In this document: one piece after another, positions 31,049 through 36,272 of the stretch
Numbering within the stretch: position 1 is the first letter of the stretch
How the letters are laid out: the number at the start of each line of letters is the position of its first letter
NCBI RefSeq assembly: GCF_014648555.1
Contig: NZ_BMRI01000029.1
Span: 60,229-96,500, forward strand
DNA length: 36,272 nucleotides
Reading direction: 5' to 3'
Source: Kitasatospora griseola
Lineage (GTDB): Bacteria; Actinomycetota; Actinomycetes; Streptomycetales; Streptomycetaceae
Made by a program: the position numbers and the translations under genes
Notes under the pieces: generated by a model
The model's input: the letters and a program-made list of their open reading frames with translations, nothing else
What the model was told of the DNA's origin: nothing
Databases searched by the model: none

Positions 31049-31594
31049 ATGCCGCACATCGCGCTCCCTGCCCCCCACCCCGGAATCCGGGGCCTGCTCG
31101 CCTTCAACCCCGCATCCGGCCTGCGCCTGAGCGAACTCGCCGAACAACTCCTGCGCGGCGAGTCCGCGTTGTCCGTCGGCGAACGCGAGCTGATCGCCGC
31201 CTACGTGTCGTCGCTCAACTGCACCCGCTACTGCGCGGCCGCGCACGGCGCCACCGCCGCGCACCGCCTGGAGGGCGACTTCGCCCTGGTCGACGCCGTC
31301 CAGGCCGACCTGGCGACCGCCCCCGTCTCCGACCTGATGCGGGCCCTGCTCCAGCTCGCCGGCAAGGTCGCCGAGAGCGGACTGTCCGTCACCGAGGAGG
31401 ACATCGCCGCCGCGAGGGCCGTCGGCGCCGACGACACGATCATCCACGACACCGTGCTGATCGCGTCCGCGTTCTGCATGTACAACCGCTACGTCGACGG
31501 CCTCGCCGCCATCACCCCCGACGACCCCGCCGTCTACCGCATGATCGGCGCCCACCTCTCCGACCACGGGTACCTCCCGCAGCCCGGCGAATAG
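31049..31594 (+). CDS. Carboxymuconolactone decarboxylase / AhpD-like protein
   Basis: A 181-residue alpha-helical protein of the CMD/AhpD superfamily (peroxidase-related branch): LSVGERELIAAYVSSLNCTRYCAAAHGATA, then AGLSVTEEDIAAARAVGADDTIIHDTVLIASAFCMYNRYVDGLA. The proton-relay glutamate, the second cysteine C62 and the histidine H66 are in place. The first redox cysteine, expected at 59, is Thr; a cysteine sits one residue earlier at 58, making CX3C in place of CXXC. It may still be a peroxidase/disulfide reductase or have another role. The ATG at 31049 is seven bases past a -10-like TTCAGT. Confidence 0.88.
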   Translation: MPHIALPAPHPGIRGLLAFNPASGLRLSELAEQLLRGESALSVGERELIAAYVSSLNCTRYCAAAHGATAAHRLEGDFALVDAVQADLATAPVSDLMRALLQLAGKVAESGLSVTEEDIAAARAVGADDTIIHDTVLIASAFCMYNRYVDGLAAITPDDPAVYRMIGAHLSDHGYLPQPGE

Positions 31595-31887
31595 GGCTGC
31601 GCCAGGCTGGAAACCGGACGCGCAACCGGGGGCGCTGGGGGTACCCCCAGGCGAAGCCGAGGGGGCGGAACTGCGCGCAGCGGAAGGCACCCCGTCCGTA
31701 GGATCGCGACGCAGGACAATGACCTGCACGTGCTCGCGACCTTACGGCCGGGCGTGCGCTTGTCGCGCAGTTCTCCCCCAGCCCTGGCGGGCCGGGAGGT
31801 ACCCCCACGCGCCCCTGTTCTCGCGCCCATCCGCTCGCGCGGATCTCCCCGCGCCCCTGGTTGTGCTCTTCCTGTCCCCTCACCCGA
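31595..31887. repeat. Gene-free stretch with palindromes and recurring GC-rich elements
   Basis: No gene is supported in these 293 bases. It holds a perfect 16-base palindrome CTGGGGGTACCCCCAG (31635-31650), likely a terminator of the AhpD-like gene; a second GGTACCCCCA (31798-31807); and TCCCCGCGCCCCT (31846-31858), the exact reverse complement of AGGGGCGCGGGGA at 29441-29453. Elements of this kind recur between genes in many Streptomyces genomes. Confidence 0.6.
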
Positions 31888-32931
31888 CTACCGGGCCTGC
31901 GCAGCGCCTGTCGCGGCCCGGCGCCCGCCCTCCAAGTACCTCAACTCCCCTTCCGCCCGCGCCTCCAGCGCGGCCACCAGCCGTCGCAGTCGCGCCGCCG
32001 GCAGCATCTCCGCGGCCTCCCGCAGCGTCGCGAAGTGCCAGTCCCGGAGCTCCCCGGTGGGCAGCCGCAGCCGCAGCACCTCGGAGGGGCCGAGTCGGCC
32101 GCCGTCGTAGACGAGTCGCAGGCCGCCGCGGGCGCGGCCCTTGCCCGGCTCCCAGTCGACGGCGAGCAGGCGCAGCTCCTCGGGGCGCAGCCGGAGGCCG
32201 AGTTCTTCGGCGGCTTCGCGGACGGCGGCCGCGGTCGGCGACTCGCCGCGTTCGACGACGCCTCCGGGGAACTCCCAGTGCGGCTTGTACGCGGGGTCGA
32301 CCAGCAGGACCCGGTCCCGGTCGTCGAAGAGCAGGACGGCCGCGGCGACGGTGTCGCCGTTCCCGCCCTCGGTGCGCACGATCGGACAGCGGGCCGCACC
32401 GCTGCGCACCAGGTCGAGGATCCTCTCGGCGGTCTGGCGCGGCGTCAGCACACCGTTGTCGATCATGCGCGCGTCGCCCGCCAGCCAGCCGCGGGCGGCG
32501 AGGTAGGCGGGCAGCGCCTCCCGGTCGCGCTGCCGCAGCGCCGTGTCGAGGGCGCCCTCGCGGGTGGCGATCCTGGCGCGCAGGATCGTCTCGACGGGGT
32601 CCAGGACGACGTGGTGGACGGCGAGGCCGCGGCCGGCCAGCGAGCCGAAGATCTCGTCGCGGTGCTCCTGCCGCAGCAGCGTGATCGGGACCAGGACGGG
32701 CCCGGCGGTCTCGTCGGCGAGCGCGGCGGCGGTCTCGGTGACCAGTCGCCGCCACGCGGGCAGTTCCTGCGGGTCCGTCACCTCGGCCCGGCGGCCGGGC
32801 GGCAGGGTGGCGCGGAGCAGCGCCTCGACGGCGTCCGGCTCGAACAGCACGCTGCCGGGCAGCAGCCCGGCCAGCTCTCGGCAGGCGCTCGTCTTGCCCG
32901 CCCCGAATGCCCCATTGACCCAGACGATCAC
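31888..32931 (-). CDS. TmrB-like P-loop kinase fused to Nudix hydrolase
   Basis: A 347-residue two-domain protein. Residues 1-180 are a P-loop domain very like TmrB of Bacillus: MIVWVNGAFGAGKTS (Walker A 7-15), FEPDAVEALLR, then VPITLLRQEHRDEIFGSLAGRGLAVHHVVLD, ending with the HIQTDN-like MIDNG. Residues about 185-310 are a Nudix domain with a complete box: G224, E230, R238-E239, E242-E243, G245 (pattern GX5EX7REUXEEXGU). TmrB gives resistance to tunicamycin in Bacillus; Nudix enzymes split nucleoside diphosphates linked to another group. Together they suggest phosphorylation and clean-up of a nucleotide-like or sugar-nucleotide compound (inference). The ATG at 32931 lacks a strong ribosome site. 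It is followed by the repeat-rich gap. Confidence 0.92.
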   Translation of the reverse strand: MIVWVNGAFGAGKTSACRELAGLLPGSVLFEPDAVEALLRATLPPGRRAEVTDPQELPAWRRLVTETAAALADETAGPVLVPITLLRQEHRDEIFGSLAGRGLAVHHVVLDPVETILRARIATREGALDTALRQRDREALPAYLAARGWLAGDARMIDNGVLTPRQTAERILDLVRSGAARCPIVRTEGGNGDTVAAAVLLFDDRDRVLLVDPAYKPHWEFPGGVVERGESPTAAAVREAAEELGLRLRPEELRLLAVDWEPGKGRARGGLRLVYDGGRLGPSEVLRLRLPTGELRDWHFATLREAAEMLPAARLRRLVAALEARAEGELRYLEGGRRAATGAAQAR

Positions 32932-33064
32932 AGCGTCCCTGCCCCTCTGTGCCGGCCCGGCCGGTCCGCCGGGCAGCGCGGGGCCCGGGCCCCCACGCCA
33001 TCCCCAGTGGTACCCACTCCCCGGGCTCCTGAAAGGACCGCCTTGCCCGCCCCGGACGGACCCC

Positions 33065-34483
33065 CTACCGCCCGGGCTCCAGCAGCTGCTTCTTCAGCAC
33101 CTTGCCCATGGCGTTGCGCGGCAGGTCGTCGACCAGGACGACCCGGCGGGGGCGCTTGTGCACGGACAGCCGCTGCGCCACGAAGTCGGTCAGCTGACGT
33201 TCGGTCACATCTTCGCCCGCGGCGACCACGTAGGCGACCACCACCTGCCCGAGGTCGTGGTCGGGGGCGCCGACCACTGCCGCATCGAGAACGCCGGGGT
33301 GGTCGCGCAGTGCGGCCTCGACCTCGCCGGCGCCGATCCGGTAGCCGCCGCTCTTGATCAGGTCGACGGAGGCGCGGCCGACGATCCGGTGGAAGCCGTC
33401 GGGTTCGACGACGGCGACGTCGCCGGTGCGGAACCAGCCGTCGGCGGTGAAGGAGTCGGCGGTGGCGTCGGGCCGTCCGAGGTAGCCGTCGAACAGGGTG
33501 GGGCCCTGGAGCTGGAGGTCGCCGACGCTCTCGCCGTCGTGCGGCAGCTGCTGCCCGTCCTCGCCGATCAGCCGGGTCCGCACGCCGGGCAGCGGTACGC
33601 CGACCGCGCCGGGCCGCCGTTCGCCGTCGGCGCGGGTGGCGACGGTGATCAGCGTCTCGGTCATGCCGTACCGCTCGGCGGGGGCCTGCCCGGTGAGCCG
33701 GCGCAGTTGTTCGAAGACGGGGACGGGCAGCGGGGCGCTGCCGGACACCAGCAGTCGGGCGGCGGCCAACTCTCGGGCGGCGTCGGCGTCGGCGGCGATC
33801 CGGGACCACACGGTGGGCACGCCGAAGTACAGGCTGCCGCGGGCGGCGGCGTACCCGGCGGGGGTGGGGCGGCCGGTGTGCACCAGGCGGCTGCCGGTGC
33901 GCAGCGCGCCGAGCACGCCGAGCACCAGGCCGTGGACGTGGAACAGCGGCAGGCCGTGGACGAGGGTGTCGTCGGCGTTCCACTGCCAGGCGTCGGCGAG
34001 GCCGTCGAGGCCGGCGGCGACGGCGCGGTGCGGGATCAGCGCGCCCTTGGGGGCGCCGGTGGTGCCGGAGGTGTACAGCACGAAAGCCGTCCGGTCGGGG
34101 TCCTCGGCGGCGGGCCGCCACTGGCCGCTCGCCCGGTCGGTGAGCCGGACCGGAAGGGCCGTCAGCCCTTCGGCGTCCTCGGGCAGACGGGTGCCCGCCA
34201 GCAGGGTGGCGCCGCTGTCGCGCAGGATGTGGGCGCGCTCCACCGGCCCGGAGTCGGGAGGCAGCGGCACCACGGGGACGCCGGCCAGCAGGCCGCCGAC
34301 CACGGCCGCCACGGTCTCCGGCTCGGGTCGGGCCAGCACGGCCAGCGCCGGCGCCCCGGCGGCCCGCTCGGCGATCGCCCCGGCGGCGCGCAGCAACTCC
34401 TCCCAGGACAGCGCAAGGCTGTTCACCACCACCGCGTCCGCGCGGTCCCCGTACACGCCGTCCAGTGCCGTCAGCAGTCCCAT
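33065..34483 (-). CDS. matB: Malonyl-CoA synthetase-like acyl-CoA ligase (MatB-like)
   Basis: A 472-residue adenylate-forming enzyme. Marks are YTSGTTGAPKGA at 137-148 (P-loop), LPLFHVHGLVLGVLGALRTG, ERYGMTE at 270-276, GWFRTGD, IKSGGYRIGAGEVE, and the catalytic lysine K461 in RNAMGKVLKK. LADAWQW...D.LVHGLPLFHVHGLVLG closely matches what I recall of Streptomyces coelicolor MatB, which makes malonyl-CoA from malonate; short length also fits. No matA or matC is adjacent, so another short dicarboxylate or acyl substrate is possible. The ATG at 34483 begins at the usual family start. The gap downstream (32932-33064) shows no clear hairpin. Confidence 0.85.
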   Translation of the reverse strand: MGLLTALDGVYGDRADAVVVNSLALSWEELLRAAGAIAERAAGAPALAVLARPEPETVAAVVGGLLAGVPVVPLPPDSGPVERAHILRDSGATLLAGTRLPEDAEGLTALPVRLTDRASGQWRPAAEDPDRTAFVLYTSGTTGAPKGALIPHRAVAAGLDGLADAWQWNADDTLVHGLPLFHVHGLVLGVLGALRTGSRLVHTGRPTPAGYAAARGSLYFGVPTVWSRIAADADAARELAAARLLVSGSAPLPVPVFEQLRRLTGQAPAERYGMTETLITVATRADGERRPGAVGVPLPGVRTRLIGEDGQQLPHDGESVGDLQLQGPTLFDGYLGRPDATADSFTADGWFRTGDVAVVEPDGFHRIVGRASVDLIKSGGYRIGAGEVEAALRDHPGVLDAAVVGAPDHDLGQVVVAYVVAAGEDVTERQLTDFVAQRLSVHKRPRRVVLVDDLPRNAMGKVLKKQLLEPGR

Positions 34484-34572
34484 GCCGCCCGACTCTACGA
34501 GCCGGGGCGACCGGAGTACACCAGCGACCCGTCCGCCGGGCGGATCGTCACCGTCCGTGCTGAGCTGGGGCG

Positions 34573-34605
34573 TTACGGAATCGCTCCAATTCCTTTACCG
34601 AATCC
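34573..34605 (+). promoter_or_regulatory. Direct repeat upstream of the S53 peptidase gene
   Basis: TTACGGAATCG (34573-34583) and TTACCGAATCC (34595-34605) match at 9 of 11 positions and are spaced 22 bases, about two helical turns. They lie in the 250-base divergent gap between the MatB-like and peptidase genes, the only relatively A/T-rich part of it. Probable regulator-binding site; the protein is unknown. Confidence 0.4.
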
Positions 34606-34733
34606 GGTGGCCGACCGGAACCATCCCCACCGCCCGTCTCGGACTATGGCCGGACCTCGCCGGCACCGGTGGGATAGGGATCGCCCCGGCCGGTCGTGCC
34701 GGGAACCGTCTCCTCCAGGAGTCCCCTTTGAGC

Positions 34734-36107
34734 ATGCACCCCGCCACCGCGGGTCCCCGTCGCTCCACCGCGCTGCGGGCCGCCGCGCTGCTCGCCGTCG
34801 GGGCCACCGCCCTGACCGGCGCCACCGCGACCGCCCGGACGGCGGCCGACCTGCACCTGCCGGCCGCCTTCCACCTGCGTCCCGCCTCGGCCGGGCACAT
34901 CGACGCGGTCGGCCGGGTCGCGCCGATATCGACCTCGGACTGCGTGTCGCAGATCGGCATCCACTGCTACTCGCCGCTGCAGTACCGCCAGGCCTACAAC
35001 CTGAACCCGCTGTACCAGCAGGGCGTCACGGGCAAGGGCCGCACCATCGTGATCGTGGACTCGTTCGGCTCGCCGACCATCCAGCACGACCTGGAGGTGT
35101 TCGACAAGCAGTGGGGCATCCCGGACACCCAGGTCGAGGTGGTCAAGTGGGGCGACGTCCCGGTGTTCGACCCGACCAACCCGGACCACACCGGCTGGGC
35201 CGGTGAGACCACCCTGGACGTCGAGTACGCGCACGCCGTCGCCCCCGACGCGCACATCGTGCTGGTGGAGACCGGCGTCGCGGAGACCGAGGGCGTCACC
35301 GGCCTGCCGGAGATGATGGACGCCGAGAAGGCGCTCATGCAGCACCGCGACGTGGACGTGATCTCGCAGAGCTTCGGCGCCACCGAGAACACCTTCCCGG
35401 GCTTCGACAAGGGCGACTTCAAGTCGATCGAGAGCCTGCGGTACGCCTTCAGGTTCGCCGCCGCCAAGGACGTCACGGTGCTCGCCGCCTCCGGCGACAA
35501 CGGCGCCACCGACGCGATGGAGAACGGCACCGACCTGTACCCGTACCGGGTGAACTCCTGGCCGTCCGCGGACCCGCTGGTCACCTCGGTCGGCGGCACC
35601 GAGCTGACCCTGGACAACAGCGGGAAGCGCACCGCCCCGGACAAGGTCTGGCACGACGACTACGGCGCGGCCGGCGGCGGCGTCTCCGGCGTCTTCGAGC
35701 GCCCCTGGTACCAGGCGGGCGTGGCGAACGTGACCGGCAACCACCGCGGCACCCCGGACATCTCGATGAGCGCGGCCGTGGACGGCGCCGCCTGGACGTA
35801 CGAGTCCTACGACCCGACCCGGGTCGGCTGGCACCTGACCGGCGGCACCAGCGAGGCCACCCCGATCTTCTCGGGCATCGTGGCGCTCGCCGACCAGCTC
35901 GCCGGGCACCGCCTCGGCCAGCTCAACCCGCGGATGTACGCGATGGCGCAGCTGCCCCCGCAGTGGAGCGGCATCACCGACGTCGCCGAGGGCGACAACT
36001 CCTGGGACGCGGTGACCGGCTACAAGGCCGTCAAGGGCTACGACCTGGCGTCCGGCCTCGGCACCGTCGACGCCAACCGCTTCGTGCGCTCCCTCGCCGG
36101 CCGCTGA
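34734..36107 (+). CDS. Secreted S53 family (sedolisin/kumamolisin-type) peptidase
   Basis: A 457-residue secreted serine-carboxyl peptidase. A signal peptide (STALRAAALLAVGATALTGATATA) ends near residue 35. The catalytic set is E158 and D162 (AGETTLDVEYAHAVAP), D255 (AASGDNGAT, oxyanion) and S373 (GGTSEATPIFSG); a C-terminal GYDLASGLGTVDA segment provides the calcium site. Only about 45 residues separate the signal peptide from the catalytic domain, so the usual pro-domain of roughly 170 residues is missing. Two cysteines (C70, C78) probably form a disulfide just before the domain. AGGAG (34717-34721) is 12 bases before ATG 34734 but six before TTG 34728, which could be the true start. Confidence 0.94.
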   Translation: MHPATAGPRRSTALRAAALLAVGATALTGATATARTAADLHLPAAFHLRPASAGHIDAVGRVAPISTSDCVSQIGIHCYSPLQYRQAYNLNPLYQQGVTGKGRTIVIVDSFGSPTIQHDLEVFDKQWGIPDTQVEVVKWGDVPVFDPTNPDHTGWAGETTLDVEYAHAVAPDAHIVLVETGVAETEGVTGLPEMMDAEKALMQHRDVDVISQSFGATENTFPGFDKGDFKSIESLRYAFRFAAAKDVTVLAASGDNGATDAMENGTDLYPYRVNSWPSADPLVTSVGGTELTLDNSGKRTAPDKVWHDDYGAAGGGVSGVFERPWYQAGVANVTGNHRGTPDISMSAAVDGAAWTYESYDPTRVGWHLTGGTSEATPIFSGIVALADQLAGHRLGQLNPRMYAMAQLPPQWSGITDVAEGDNSWDAVTGYKAVKGYDLASGLGTVDANRFVRSLAGR

Positions 36108-36127
36108 CCTTGGCCGGACCCGAAAAA

Positions 36128-36165
36128 CGGCGCGGCCCCCGGGACAACTCCCGGGGGCCGCGCCG
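36128..36165. terminator. Bidirectional terminator between S53 peptidase and etfA
   Basis: A perfect 16-bp stem, CGGCGCGGCCCCCGGG with its complement, loop ACAACT, 20 bases past the peptidase stop and 18 bases before the convergent gene end. It is preceded by a run of five A, which acts as a U-tract for the minus strand. Confidence 0.88.
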
Positions 36166-36183
36166 CAGTTCAGCCTCGACAGG

Positions 36184-36272
36184 TCAGCCCTTGCGGGCCT
36201 TGACCTCGGTGGTGAGCTGGGGGAGGACGGTGAACAGGTCGCCGACGACGCCGTAGTCGACGAGTTCGAAGA
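36184..36272 (-). CDS. etfA: Electron transfer flavoprotein alpha subunit, C-terminus (partial)
   Basis: Reading leftward from the window edge, the last 28 codons give FELVDYGVVGDLFTVLPQLT followed by TEVKARKG and a TGA stop. The sequence F..VDYGVVGDLF.V.P.L is the conserved C-terminal end of ETF-alpha, part of the FAD-binding domain. ETF carries electrons from acyl-CoA dehydrogenases to the quinone pool. The rest of the gene, and probably etfB upstream of it, lie beyond the window. Confidence 0.85.
   Translation of the reverse strand, partial: FELVDYGVVGDLFTVLPQLTTEVKARKG

Noticed and set aside
31512..31883. Minus-strand open frames of 98-123 codons in the gap after the AhpD-like gene
   Set aside because: They run across palindromes and recurring GC-rich elements and over the end of the AhpD-like gene, with Arg/Gly/Pro-rich translations and no ribosome site.
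31888..32931. Tunicamycin resistance gene as a firm call
   Set aside because: Similarity to TmrB covers only the first half, the protein carries an extra Nudix domain, and no antibiotic cluster is nearby; only the domain names are safe.

Overview
The window is very GC-rich DNA with strongly G/C-ending codons, frequent GTG/TTG starts and compact divergent regulator-target pairs. Secreted chitinases, a CbxX/EccA-type AAA+ protein, SHOCT and DUF5937 proteins and a MatB-like ligase point to a Streptomycetaceae chromosome (Streptomyces or Kitasatospora). I see no rRNA, tRNA, CRISPR array, transposase or phage gene. Twenty-seven complete protein genes and two edge-truncated ones cover almost everything; no gene-free stretch exceeds 300 bases.

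Layout. 1-3.4 kb: 3' part of a MOSC protein, then an unusual beta-helix/AAA+ ATPase fusion. 3.4-6.3 kb: a MerR regulator translationally coupled to an SDR, then a second, catalytically atypical SDR divergent from a LysR regulator. 6.3-7.8 kb: three hypothetical genes, the first with atypical base composition. 7.9-9.0 kb: TetR regulator divergent from a DUF4267 membrane protein. 9.0-10.2 kb: Cds1-like PLP enzyme. 10.3-15.9 kb: a minus-strand block of histidine kinase, response regulator, SHOCT membrane protein, ABC ATPase and FtsX-type permease. 16-17.7 kb: PhzF-like isomerase divergent from a polyprenol-phosphate mannosyltransferase. 17.8-20.3 kb: ROK repressor divergent from an MFS transporter. 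20.4-22.6 kb: hypothetical protein, hexapeptide acyltransferase, enoyl-CoA hydratase. 22.7-29.4 kb: GH19 and GH18 chitinases flanking an MFS/ArsR-like pair and a hypothetical protein. 29.5-31.6 kb: geranylgeranyl-reductase-type flavoprotein divergent from an AhpD-like protein. 31.9-36.3 kb: TmrB-like/Nudix fusion, MatB-like acyl-CoA synthetase, S53 peptidase, and the C-terminus of EtfA.

How genes work together. The clearest circuits are written in the intergenic DNA. (1) Both chitinase promoters carry the same block GGTATAGACCT-R-TTGAC, resembling the DasR/chitinase 12-bp elements, so the two enzymes probably form one chitin-response unit. (2) An 18-bp site, CTACTCCCGCCG plus 6 bases, occurs upstream of the kinase gene and again upstream of the SHOCT-ABC operon, suggesting the response regulator controls itself and the exporter. 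(3) A perfect 10-bp-arm palindrome sits in an over-long promoter spacer upstream of the SDR-merR operon, as in MerR-type promoters. (4) Two CTAGC-N3-GCTA(G/A) sites lie between tetR and the DUF4267 gene. (5) A GGTGTG-N5-CACACC palindrome lies between the -35 and -10 of the MFS gene next to the ROK repressor. Several genes have a -10 hexamer 6-8 bases before the start codon and no Shine-Dalgarno sequence, which suggests leaderless transcripts.

The most unusual proteins are the beta-helix/AAA+ fusion, the P-loop kinase/Nudix fusion, an SDR lacking the Tyr-Lys pair, an AhpD-like protein with a displaced cysteine, and an S53 peptidase with almost no propeptide. No dedicated defence or biosynthetic cluster could be supported.
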